This document shows positions 8,633 to 18,492 of a DNA stretch of 18,645 bases, one piece after another. The notes under the pieces were generated by a model. It was given only the letters and a program-made list of their open reading frames with translations. It did no database searches and was not told the DNA's origin. How positions within the stretch are numbered: position 1 is the first letter of the stretch; the number at the start of each line of letters is the position of its first letter. The translations under genes and the position numbers were made by a program. Origin of the DNA: Candidatus Pelagibacter sp. (GTDB lineage Bacteria > Pseudomonadota > Alphaproteobacteria > Pelagibacterales > Pelagibacteraceae); the NCBI GenBank assembly GCA_028225715.1, contig JAOIXS010000017.1, forward strand, positions 1-18,645. Direction: 5' to 3'.

Positions 8633-9577
8633 ATGAGTGAAAATCCAATTAAACACACAAAAGTGTTAATAATAGGGTCAGGTCCAGCTGGCTATACAGC
8701 AGCTGTGTATGCTGCCCGAGCAATGCTAAGCCCTGTTTTAGTATACGGCTCTGAACCAGGTGGACAATTAACTACAACAACAGACGTGGAAAATTACCCT
8801 GGTTTTTCAGATGTAATTCAAGGTCCATGGTTAATGGATCAAATGCGAGACCAAGCAAAAGCAGTTGGTACAGAAATGATTGAAGATCATATCGGATCAG
8901 TAAATTTAAAATCTACACCTTTTGAAGCTATTGGAGATAGTGGTCAAAAATATACAGCTGATAGCATAATTATTTCTACAGGTGCTCAGGCAAGATGGTT
9001 AAATATAGAATCAGAACAAGCATATAGAGGCTTTGGTGTTTCAGCATGTGCAACATGTGATGGTTTTTTCTTTAAAGAAAAGGTTGTAGCAGTTGTTGGT
9101 GGTGGAAATGCAGCAGTAGAAGAGGCAATGTTTCTTACAAAATTTGCATCAAAAGTAAAATTAATTCATAGACGAGATACTTTAAGAGCAGAAAAATTAC
9201 TTCAGAAAAAATTAATGGAAAATAAAAAAATTGAAATAATTTGGGATAGTGCTGTTGAAGAGGTTATTGGGGATAGCGAACCTAAAAATGTTACAGCGAT
9301 TAAAGTTAAAAATCTTAAAACAAATAAAATTGAAGAAATGAAAATAGATGGCTTATTCATTGCAATTGGTCACGACCCAGCAACAGCTCTTTTTAAAGGT
9401 CAATTAGATATGGATAAAGAAGGTTATTTATTAACTAAACCAGATTTAACAGAAACTAATATCCCTGGTGTTTATGCTGCAGGTGATGTTAAAGACAAAA
9501 CGTTCAGACAAGCTGTAACTGCCGCAGGAATGGGTTGTATGGCAGCACTTGAAGCTGAAAAACATCTATCATCATAA
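8633..9577 (+). CDS. trxB: Thioredoxin reductase
   Basis: TrxB passes electrons from NADPH through FAD and a disulfide to thioredoxin in the cytoplasm. The 314-aa protein is the usual size of the low-molecular-weight type. It shows the FAD site GSGPAGYTAAVYAARA (15-30), redox pair Cys139/Cys142 in ACATCDGFFF, NADPH site GGGNAA (156-161) with HRRD (179-182), and the C-terminal FAD motif YAAGDVKDKTFRQAVTAAG. The ATG at 8633 gives the standard N-terminus. The next gene starts at the base after its stop codon, so they form an operon. Confidence 0.97.
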   Translation: MSENPIKHTKVLIIGSGPAGYTAAVYAARAMLSPVLVYGSEPGGQLTTTTDVENYPGFSDVIQGPWLMDQMRDQAKAVGTEMIEDHIGSVNLKSTPFEAIGDSGQKYTADSIIISTGAQARWLNIESEQAYRGFGVSACATCDGFFFKEKVVAVVGGGNAAVEEAMFLTKFASKVKLIHRRDTLRAEKLLQKKLMENKKIEIIWDSAVEEVIGDSEPKNVTAIKVKNLKTNKIEEMKIDGLFIAIGHDPATALFKGQLDMDKEGYLLTKPDLTETNIPGVYAAGDVKDKTFRQAVTAAGMGCMAALEAEKHLSS

Positions 9578-10252
9578 ATGAATGAGTCAGCTTTAATTGT
9601 TGGAGCTGGAAGTGGATTGAGTGCATCATTAGCCCAGTTGTGCGCGTCAAGGGGAATGAAAGTTGTTCTAGCAGCAAGAAATATTGAAAAACTAAAAAAT
9701 TTAAAAAAAGAAATTGGTGCTGATACAATTAAATGTGATGCCACCAACATTAAAAGTGTAACAAACTTATTTAATAAAACTGACAAAATAATTGGTGCTC
9801 CTAATTTGGTAATCTATAATCCTTCCAAAAGTCTTGGGGGAAGCATAATTGATCTTGATCCTAAAAAAGCACATGAAGCAATTAATATTTCATGTTATGG
9901 GGGATTTTTAGTAGCTCAACAAGCAGCAATAAGAATGCTTAAAAAAAAACGTGGAAGTATTTTTTTTACTGGTGCTACTGCAAGTATAAAGGGTTTTCCA
10001 AAATCATCTGTTTTCGCAATGGGAAAGTTTGGATTAAGAGGCTTGGCCCAATCATTAGCAAGAGAATTACATCCTCAAAATATTCATATTGGACACTTTA
10101 TTATCGATGGTGGTATTGGCCAAGAAAATTATGGTTCATATAAGACTATACATCCAGATGAAATTGCAAAAGTATATCTTCAGTTTCATGACCAAGACAA
10201 AAGTGCATGGTCTTGGGAAACTGAATTAAGAACATCAGTTGAGAAATTTTAA
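9578..10252 (+). CDS. Atypical short-chain dehydrogenase/reductase with FxxxK
   Basis: A 224-aa Rossmann-fold protein of the SDR superfamily. The dinucleotide loop is VGAGSGLSASLA (8-19), followed by AARN, an acidic residue in CDATN (53-57), and a catalytic-region segment SSVFAMGKFGLRGLAQSLAR (143-162). The usual YxxxK reads Phe146-xxx-Lys150, and the aligned catalytic Ser position appears to be Ala133 in FFTGATAS. I recall a proteobacterial SDR subgroup with the same FTGATAS/FxxxK pattern, so this looks like a family trait rather than decay. Function unknown. It starts directly at the trxB stop (TAA then ATG), implying co-transcription. Its stop codon marks the left end of the 50-bp repeat. 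Confidence 0.85.
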   Translation: MNESALIVGAGSGLSASLAQLCASRGMKVVLAARNIEKLKNLKKEIGADTIKCDATNIKSVTNLFNKTDKIIGAPNLVIYNPSKSLGGSIIDLDPKKAHEAINISCYGGFLVAQQAAIRMLKKKRGSIFFTGATASIKGFPKSSVFAMGKFGLRGLAQSLARELHPQNIHIGHFIIDGGIGQENYGSYKTIHPDEIAKVYLQFHDQDKSAWSWETELRTSVEKF

Positions 10253-10299
10253 ATTTAAATAAAAGAAGCAACAAAATGACAAATAAAGTATTATTAACT
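10250..10299. repeat. Left copy of 50-bp direct repeat (truncated reductase 5' end)
   Basis: Matches 11075-11124 at 47 of 50 positions, with the last 31 bases (10269-10299) identical. The differences are 10259, 10266 and 10268; the last two fall in the ribosome-site region, where AAGGA of the right copy reads AAGAAG-like sequence here. The copies lie 825 bp apart. Identity stops abruptly after 10299, at the stop codon of hxlR. Confidence 0.95.
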
Positions 10300-10302
10300 T
10301 AA
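10276..10302 (+). pseudogene. Eight-codon remnant of a reductase gene start
   Basis: ATG plus seven codons (MTNKVLLT) identical in DNA to the start of the reductase gene at 11101, then immediately TAA formed at the junction with unique sequence. It lies 23 bp after the SDR stop codon, where a co-transcribed gene would be expected to begin. It is most simply the leftover 5' end of a reductase gene cut off by a rearrangement. Translation as an octapeptide is possible but would have no evident purpose. Confidence 0.75.
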
Positions 10303-10637
10303 AAATTTACTATTTTAGAAATTTCTTTTTTTCTACCTAAGCTCCATTTTTTTAAAGCAGATATTATTGGTATTGCTGAATTTCCAAATTCACTTAATTT
10401 ATATTCTACGTTTTGAGATTTATTAATAATTTTAACAACTAAACCGTCTTTTCTCATTTCATCAAGTTTTCTTGCCAAAACTTGGGAACTGATATTAGTT
10501 ACTATTTTTTTAAGCTCATTAAATCTTATTTTCTTATTTTCATAGACTCTCAGGATAATAAAAATTTTCCATTTCCCACCTAATAATTCCATAACGTTTG
10601 AAAAAGGACATGATTGTTTTTGATTAATTTTTTCCAT
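10299..10637 (-). CDS. HxlR-family winged-helix regulator
   Basis: A 112-aa transcription factor of the HxlR/DUF24 type. The family hallmark Cys-Pro-Phe near the N-terminus (Cys10) is followed by MELLGGKWKIFIILRV, then helix-turn-helix RFNELKKIVTNISSQVLARK and the wing DGLVVKI. In relatives such as YodB, HypR and QorR this N-terminal Cys senses quinones, aldehydes or disulfide stress; Cys10 is the only cysteine here. The ATG lies 12 bp after the stop of the 89-aa gene, within a run of A residues and without a clear ribosome site. It likely controls the divergent reductase and its own operon. Its stop codon is formed exactly at the edge of the left repeat. Confidence 0.92.
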   Translation of the reverse strand: MEKINQKQSCPFSNVMELLGGKWKIFIILRVYENKKIRFNELKKIVTNISSQVLARKLDEMRKDGLVVKIINKSQNVEYKLSEFGNSAIPIISALKKWSLGRKKEISKIVNF

Positions 10638-10649
10638 TTTTTTTTATTA

Positions 10650-10919
10650 TTAATCTTTACAGTTTACTCCAAATAAAGTTTCAAACTTAATTCCAGATTC
10701 CTGCGCCATTTTTTTTGCTTCCGGATTATCCATGTATTCACGCATAGCATTTGAATGAGTGATATCAAAAATAGCATGAACTTTTGTTGGTTTATCTTCT
10801 TCGTGTCCAATGAAGATCTTTTTTATTCCAGCATTTTCTCTATTAGTGTTATCTCCTAAGACATACACTTTATTGAATGTATCCCAATTTTCTACTTCCA
10901 TATTTAATATAAGTTTCAT
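10650..10919 (-). CDS. Small protein, probable dimeric alpha/beta-barrel fold
   Basis: An 89-aa protein with no family I can name with certainty. The pattern MKLILNMEVENWDTFNKVY, a middle strand (TKVHAIFDIT) and a late helix MREYMDNPEAKKMAQESG, followed by a final strand, resembles ferredoxin-like monooxygenase/EthD/DUF-type proteins that form dimeric alpha/beta barrels. These often act on quinones or polyketide-like aromatics or remain uncharacterised. ATG at 10919 is preceded by AGAG. It is the first gene of the operon with hxlR, which suggests it responds to the same signal. Confidence 0.7.
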   Translation of the reverse strand: MKLILNMEVENWDTFNKVYVLGDNTNRENAGIKKIFIGHEEDKPTKVHAIFDITHSNAMREYMDNPEAKKMAQESGIKFETLFGVNCKD

Positions 10920-10940
10920 ATTTCTCTTTTTTTAATCAAT

Positions 10941-10970
10941 TATATATTTTATTTTCATCACTTTTGTAAA
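10941..10970 (-). promoter_or_regulatory. Candidate promoter of the 89-aa gene and hxlR
   Basis: On the minus strand TTTACA (10970-10965) and TATATA (10946-10941) are spaced by 18 bp; an overlapping perfect TATAAT (10944-10939) is spaced by 20. Transcription would begin about 15 nt before the ATG at 10919. It belongs to the 181-bp divergent spacer 10920-11100. Confidence 0.4.
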
Positions 10971-10983
10971 CTAATAACAAAAA

Positions 10984-11019
10984 ATGACCAGTCATGATTT
11001 AAGTAACTTTGAAGTGACT
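10984..11019. promoter_or_regulatory. Candidate HxlR operator cluster
   Basis: The divergent spacer contains an inverted repeat ATGAC-CA-GTCAT (10984-10995) and two direct 8-mers AAGTAACT (11001-11008) and AAGTGACT (11012-11019), spaced 11 bp or about one helical turn. AAGTAACTT itself is a short dyad. The cluster lies between the two divergent promoters, overlapping the -35 zone of the reductase, as expected for control by the adjacent HxlR dimer. Binding is inferred from position and symmetry only. Confidence 0.35.
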
Positions 11020-11027
11020 AGTAAGTT

Positions 11028-11033
11028 TATAAT
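11028..11033 (+). promoter_or_regulatory. Candidate -10 element of the reductase gene
   Basis: Perfect TATAAT, giving a start near 11040 and a leader of about 60 nt to the ATG at 11101. The nearest -35-like hexamer, TTGAAG at 11009-11014, is only 13 bp away, so the promoter lacks a standard -35 and may need an activator or be weak by itself. Confidence 0.4.
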
Positions 11034-11074
11034 TAGTTGATAAAAGATCATTTATGTCCATATGTACCAAAACA

Positions 11075-11124
11075 TAAATTTAATTAAAAGGATCAACAAA
11101 ATGACAAATAAAGTATTATTAACT
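11075..11124. repeat. Right copy of 50-bp direct repeat (functional reductase 5' end)
   Basis: Covers the untranslated leader, ribosome site AAGGA (11088-11092) and first eight codons of the reductase gene. Partner of 10250-10299. This copy is the intact one, since reading continues through the gene. Confidence 0.95.
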
Positions 11125-12123
11125 GGAATAAGCGGATGGATTGCAAAACATACAGCAATAGAATTATTAAATGCTGGATATGAAGTTCTAGGAACTGTTA
11201 GAAATAATACTTTAATTGAACAAACTAAAGAAACTATTGGTCATCACGCTCCAATAGATAATTTATCATTTGTTGAATTAGATCTTTTGAAAGATGATGG
11301 TTGGGTTGAGGCTGCTAAAGATTGTAAATATATAATGCATCTTGCATCTCCATTTCCTTTTAAAGTTTCTAATAATAGAAATAGTTTATTAGCCCCCGCT
11401 GTAGATGGAACGCTGAGAGTTTTAAATGCAGGTTTAAATGCTGATGTTGAACAATTTATAGTCACCTCTTCAATTGCAGCCATGTTTAGAAAACCTAACA
11501 GAAGTAATCCATATTCATTTAACGAAAATGATTGGACAGATGAAAACTGGATAGAGGGAGTAAACGATTACTTTTTATCAAAAACAAAAGCTGAAAAAGC
11601 AGCGTGGGAACTAATGGAGAGTAAAGGATTAAAAAATAAATTAACTATGATTAATCCTGGTGGAGTATTTGGTGACGCTCTTGATAAAAAAGGAGGAACT
11701 TCAATTGAATATGTTAGACAGTTTCTAAAAGGCAAATTTCCAGCAGCACCTAAATGGGGAATTTTGATTTCGGATGTAAAAGATGTTGCAAAAGCACATG
11801 TTGCTTGTATTGGAAATACCAAGGTTGGTGGTAGAAGATTAATTGTTGGAAAAGAAGTAAAAAAACTAATTGAGTTATCCCAAATAATGGCTGAAGCAAT
11901 GCCAGAGTATGCGAAAAAACTTCCCAAAAAAGAACTACCAAATTTTATGGTTAAATTAATTAGTTTGTTTGACTCAAGTGCTAAAACTTTAATTCCAGAT
12001 CTTGAGATTGTAATGCAAACTGACACAACCTATGCCGAAGAGTTATTAGGGTTAAAATTTAATCCTGCAAAAGACTGTATATCTGAAACTGCTAAATCTG
12101 TTGTGAGATTAGGATTGGTTTAA
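11101..12123 (+). CDS. NAD(P)-dependent reductase, dihydroflavonol-4-reductase-like
   Basis: An extended short-chain dehydrogenase of 340 aa that would reduce an aldehyde or ketone with NAD(P)H. Visible are the nucleotide loop LLTGISGWIAKH (6-17), an HLASPFPF strand (80-87) typical of the aldehyde reductase/DFR group, Ser123/Ser124 in IVTSSIAAM, and Tyr157-xxx-Lys161 in DYFLSKTKAE. NPGGVFGD near 188 fits the substrate loop. The start at 11101 is preferred over an in-frame ATG at 11062 because AAGGA is eight bases upstream and MTNKVLLTG begins the Rossmann strand directly. It is divergent from the hxlR operon, which probably controls it. Its last 15 bp overlap the convergent SDR gene. Substrate unknown; electrophile or carbonyl detoxification is a guess from context. 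Confidence 0.88.
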   Translation: MTNKVLLTGISGWIAKHTAIELLNAGYEVLGTVRNNTLIEQTKETIGHHAPIDNLSFVELDLLKDDGWVEAAKDCKYIMHLASPFPFKVSNNRNSLLAPAVDGTLRVLNAGLNADVEQFIVTSSIAAMFRKPNRSNPYSFNENDWTDENWIEGVNDYFLSKTKAEKAAWELMESKGLKNKLTMINPGGVFGDALDKKGGTSIEYVRQFLKGKFPAAPKWGILISDVKDVAKAHVACIGNTKVGGRRLIVGKEVKKLIELSQIMAEAMPEYAKKLPKKELPNFMVKLISLFDSSAKTLIPDLEIVMQTDTTYAEELLGLKFNPAKDCISETAKSVVRLGLV

Positions 12124-12771
12124 AACTAATTCATCGATTTCATTCGACTCAAAAATATTTTTTTCTAAGTTTTCATTTGCAGCTCTGATCATAGTTTTTG
12201 CAACAGTTTCCGAATGAATAGGTTTCATTTTCTTTAAAGGACCTAAAAGTAATGGAGAAAGTAACTTAAAAACAAAAATACCTATTGTTTCACTCACTCT
12301 TTTTTCTTTTCTATTACCTATTAAAAAAGATGGTCTCATTATTCCAAGTTTTGGAAAATTAAGTTCTTTTAATTCTTCTTCAACTAATCCTTTAAATCTT
12401 ACATAGTCTCCCGAACTCTTGGGGTTTGCATATAATGCAGAGACAAAAATAAATGAGTTAACCAAATTTGATTTTGCAATTTTTGCAACTTCTTTAGGAA
12501 TATCAAGTTCAACTCTTTTATATTCATCTTTATCAGGTGAATTTTTTTTTGTTGTACCAATACAAACGAAACAATCATCTCCTTTGATATCTTCATTGTG
12601 ATTTTGTAAATTACTAAAATCAGTCTTAATAATCTCTACTTTTGGATCACTATTTTCAGGAACTGAACGAACAAATAATTTTATTTTAGAATAATTAATA
12701 TCCTTAATTAATTGATTAAGAAGATGCCCTCCAACTAAGCCGGATGAGCCAAATAACAAAGCTGTTTTCAT
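12109..12771 (-). CDS. Atypical SDR, HTATIP2/TIP30-like NAD(P)-binding protein
   Basis: A 220-aa NAD(P)-binding protein. The N-terminus ALLFGSSGLVGGHLLNQL (4-21) is the Rossmann loop, CIGTTKKNSPDKDEYKRVE is the typical middle segment, FIFVSALYANP and YVRFKGLVEEEL hold the Ser and Lys of the degenerate active site, and IMRPSFLIGNRKEKR is the characteristic family tail. In this set the usual YxxxK is modified, so catalysis is uncertain and the protein may act as a redox sensor or reductase. It starts at the ytoQ-type gene stop (TAATG overlap), so both are co-transcribed, and it ends convergent with the reductase. Confidence 0.82.
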   Translation of the reverse strand: MKTALLFGSSGLVGGHLLNQLIKDINYSKIKLFVRSVPENSDPKVEIIKTDFSNLQNHNEDIKGDDCFVCIGTTKKNSPDKDEYKRVELDIPKEVAKIAKSNLVNSFIFVSALYANPKSSGDYVRFKGLVEEELKELNFPKLGIMRPSFLIGNRKEKRVSETIGIFVFKLLSPLLLGPLKKMKPIHSETVAKTMIRAANENLEKNIFESNEIDELVLNQS

Positions 12772-13220
12772 TACTTTAAGGAACCTTCCAATATATATTT
12801 CAATATACGAAAAGCTTGTTTTTGATCTGAAGCAACAGCAGCAGCAGAGCCATCCACTTCTTTAAGAGCATGTTGATGATCATCGTTATGAATAACAATC
12901 ATAGATTTATTAAGTGCCGTAGCATATCCCGCATCAAATGCTGCATTCCATTGCTTAAATTTTTCACCAAACTTAACAATAATTACATCACAATCTTGAA
13001 TAGATTTCTTAGTTCGAATTGAATTGATATTAGCGCCTTTTCTATCTTTCCAAAAATTTTTTTCTTCTACTCCTAGAATTTCTACACCACAATTGTCAGA
13101 TGCCTCATGATCGGTGACGGGAGATGTAAATTTAACATCTAATTTCTCTTTTTCACAAAGTTGAATAATTTCTTCTCTCCAATTACTGTGAATTTCACCT
13201 GCCAAATATACGCTTAACAT
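12771..13220 (-). CDS. YtoQ-family protein
   Basis: A 149-aa protein of the YtoQ family as I recall it, a conserved family of unknown function with a fold related to nucleoside 2-deoxyribosyltransferases. Visible blocks are VYLAGEIHSNWREEI (4-18), FTSPVTDHEASDNCG (31-45), DVIIVKFGEKFKQWNAAFDA and a C-terminal EVDGSAAAVASDQKQ. The length agrees with the family. AAGGA is eight bases before the ATG. It is the first gene of a two-gene operon with the following SDR. I would not assign a reaction. Confidence 0.8.
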   Translation of the reverse strand: MLSVYLAGEIHSNWREEIIQLCEKEKLDVKFTSPVTDHEASDNCGVEILGVEEKNFWKDRKGANINSIRTKKSIQDCDVIIVKFGEKFKQWNAAFDAGYATALNKSMIVIHNDDHQHALKEVDGSAAAVASDQKQAFRILKYILEGSLK

Positions 13221-13267
13221 TTATATTTCCTTATTGTTTATTCAGTTAAAATATCTTTTTTTAATTC

Positions 13268-13295
13268 ATTATAAGGTCTAATTTGCTTGTAACAA
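13268..13295 (-). promoter_or_regulatory. Promoter candidate for the ytoQ-type operon
   Basis: On the minus strand TTGTTA (13295-13290) and a perfect TATAAT (13273-13268) are separated by 16 bp, predicting a start near 13262 and a leader of about 40 nt with the AAGGA ribosome site. For the divergent ABC gene, TTGTAA (13287-13292) with TTATAT (13311-13316) is a weaker possibility that would make its message almost leaderless. Nothing else is seen in this 103-bp spacer. Confidence 0.5.
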
Positions 13296-13323
13296 ATTAT
13301 TACTAATCAGTTATATCTAGATT

Positions 13324-16297
<2,974 letters not shown>

Positions 16298-16320
16298 TTA
16301 TTCTAATAGTTTTATAGATA

Positions 16321-18492
16321 ATGCAAAATACTTATCAAGATTTAATTACTGAAATCCAAAGTAAAAACCCAGAAATTCACCAGAAACTAGAAGGTGGACA
16401 AAAGTTTAAACTTGTAACAGATTTTAAACCAGCAGGTGATCAACCTGAGGCAATTAAACAATTAGTTAAGGGTGCAAATAAAGATGAGTTAAACCAAGTT
16501 TTACTTGGTGTAACAGGTTCGGGAAAAACTTTTACAATGGCTCAAGTTATTGAACGAACTAATCGACCTGCTCTCATACTTGCTCCTAATAAAACATTAG
16601 CAGCTCAACTTTATGGAGAGATGAAATCATTTTTTCCAGAAAATGCTGTTGAATATTTTGTCTCTTACTATGATTACTACACACCTGAGGCCTATGTACC
16701 AAGGTCTGACACTTATATTGAAAAAGAAGCATCTATTAATGAACAAATTGATCGAATGCGTCACTCAGCAACAAGATCGCTGCTAGAGAGAGATGACGTA
16801 ATTATTGTATCTAGTGTTTCTTGTATTTACGGACTGGGATCTGTTGAAGCTTACAGTAAAATGACTTTAAGTTTAAAGAAAGATTACGACTACAACAGAG
16901 AACAGTTAATAAAAACCTTAGTACACCTACAATATAAAAGAAATGATCAAAGTTTTTACAGAGGTACCTTTAGAGCAAGAGGTGAATACATTGAAATATT
17001 TCCCTCACACCTTGAAGATAGAGCATGGAGGCTAAGTTTATTTGGAGATAAATTAGAAAAGATTGAAGAATTTGATCCTTTAACAGGTGATTTATTAAAA
17101 GATTTAGATGTTATAAAAGTTTATGCAAATAGTCATTACATCACTCCAAAGCCAACTATCGAACAAGCTGTAATAAAAATTAAAAGAGAATTAGAAGCCA
17201 CTCTTAAAAAATTTAAAGAACAAAATAAATTATTAGAAGCTCAACGTTTAGAAGAGAGAACAAAATTTGATTTAGAAATGATTGAGGCTACTGGTTCTTG
17301 TGCTGGTATTGAAAACTATTCTAGATTTTTATCAGGACGAAAACCTGGGGAACCACCTCCTACTCTATTTGAGTACTTCCCAGACAACACACTTATTTTT
17401 GTAGATGAGTGTCATGTTACTGTTCCCCAATTAAATGGAATGTATAAAGGAGACAGATCAAGAAAAAGCAATCTTGCAGAATATGGTTTTAGACTACCCT
17501 CTTGTATGGATAACAGGCCACTTAAGTTTGAAGAATGGGATGCAATGAGAACGCAGACAGTTTTTGTATCAGCAACACCTGGTCCTTGGGAATTAGAACA
17601 AGTTAAAGGTAAATTTGTAGAACAAATAATAAGACCTACTGGCTTAATTGATCCACCAGTTGAGATAAAACCTGCAAAAAATCAAGTTGATGACGTAATG
17701 CATGAATGCAAAAAAACAATTGATAAAAATTATAGAGTACTAATCACAACTTTAACTAAGAAAATGGCTGAAGACTTAACCGAATATTTTCACGAAAATG
17801 GGATTAGGGTTAGATATCTTCACTCAGACATTGATACGCTTGAGAGAATAGAAATCATGAGAGATTTAAGACTAGGAGTATTTGATGTATTAGTTGGTAT
17901 AAATCTTTTAAGAGAAGGGCTCGATATACCAGAGTGTGCATTAGTTGGAATTTTAGATGCTGATAAAGAAGGATTTTTAAGATCTGAAACTTCTTTGGTT
18001 CAAACTATCGGAAGAGCAGCAAGAAATCTTGAAGGTAGAGTTATTCTTTATGCTGACAAAGAAACAAAAAGTATAAAAAAAGCAATTCAAGAAACAGACA
18101 GAAGAAGGGCAATTCAGGTTGCCTATAATAAAAAGCACAACATTGATGCAACCTCAATTAAAAAAGAGATAAGTGATGTGTTGGAAAGTGTTTATGAAAA
18201 AGACTACCTAAAAGTTGGGACGGGTGACAATATTGGAGGTAATTTAAAAAAACATTTAAAACAATTAAATAAAAGAATGAAAGATGCTGCAACAAACCTT
18301 GAATTTGAAGAAGCTGCAAAAATTAGAGATGAAATAAGAAACCTTGAAGCGTCAGAGTTAGAAATTGTATTAAATCCAAAAGTAAAACACTATAATCAAG
18401 AAAATAGAGTGTATCCAAAAGGTAGATCAAAGATGGGCTTACCTGGTACAAGAGCACAAAAAGGTAAGAAAAAATGGAAGCAAACAAAATAA
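16321..18492 (+). CDS. uvrB: UvrABC excision repair subunit B
   Basis: UvrB is the damage-verification helicase of nucleotide excision repair, loaded by UvrA and recruiting UvrC. The 723-aa protein has Walker A GVTGSGKT (63-70), the DNA-locking beta-hairpin region [20 protein letters not shown] (116-135), helicase motif II DECH (362-365), motif [11 protein letters not shown], and a C-terminal UVR motif [15 protein letters not shown] for UvrC contact. Motif II reads DECH where I expect DESH, a mild change. The basic tail after the UVR motif (ending GKKKWKQTK) is typical of alphaproteobacterial UvrB. The ATG has no strong ribosome site. Its end overlaps the next SDR gene by 19 bp. Confidence 0.97.
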   Translation: MQNTYQDLITEIQSKNPEIHQKLEGGQKFKLVTDFKPAGDQPEAIKQLVKGANKDELNQVLLGVTGSGKTFTMAQVIERTNRPALILAPNKTLAAQLYGEMKSFFPENAVEYFVSYYDYYTPEAYVPRSDTYIEKEASINEQIDRMRHSATRSLLERDDVIIVSSVSCIYGLGSVEAYSKMTLSLKKDYDYNREQLIKTLVHLQYKRNDQSFYRGTFRARGEYIEIFPSHLEDRAWRLSLFGDKLEKIEEFDPLTGDLLKDLDVIKVYANSHYITPKPTIEQAVIKIKRELEATLKKFKEQNKLLEAQRLEERTKFDLEMIEATGSCAGIENYSRFLSGRKPGEPPPTLFEYFPDNTLIFVDECHVTVPQLNGMYKGDRSRKSNLAEYGFRLPSCMDNRPLKFEEWDAMRTQTVFVSATPGPWELEQVKGKFVEQIIRPTGLIDPPVEIKPAKNQVDDVMHECKKTIDKNYRVLITTLTKKMAEDLTEYFHENGIRVRYLHSDIDTLERIEIMRDLRLGVFDVLVGINLLREGLDIPECALVGILDADKEGFLRSETSLVQTIGRAARNLEGRVILYADKETKSIKKAIQETDRRRAIQVAYNKKHNIDATSIKKEISDVLESVYEKDYLKVGTGDNIGGNLKKHLKQLNKRMKDAATNLEFEEAAKIRDEIRNLEASELEIVLNPKVKHYNQENRVYPKGRSKMGLPGTRAQKGKKKWKQTK

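Noticed and set aside
9472..9786. Open frames antisense to trxB and the SDR
   Set aside because: Shadow frames opposite two clearly coding genes, with no ribosome site and no recognisable protein features.
10247..10258. Perfect 12-bp palindrome TTTAAATTTAAA after the SDR gene as a terminator
   Set aside because: No GC pairs and no following T-run; chance in AT-rich DNA.
11062..11100. Longer start for the reductase at ATG 11062, adding 13 residues
   Set aside because: AAGGA eight bases before 11101 and the immediate Rossmann strand support 11101; the added residues match no domain and the region is probable leader.
10920..11100. Possible small RNA or riboswitch in the hxlR-reductase spacer
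   Set aside because: Only promoter-like and operator-like motifs are visible; no GC-rich stems or terminator support a separate RNA.
12832..12850. GCA/CAG trinucleotide-like tract
   Set aside because: It encodes the in-frame Ala-rich DGSAAAVAS segment of the YtoQ-family protein and is too short to be a notable microsatellite.
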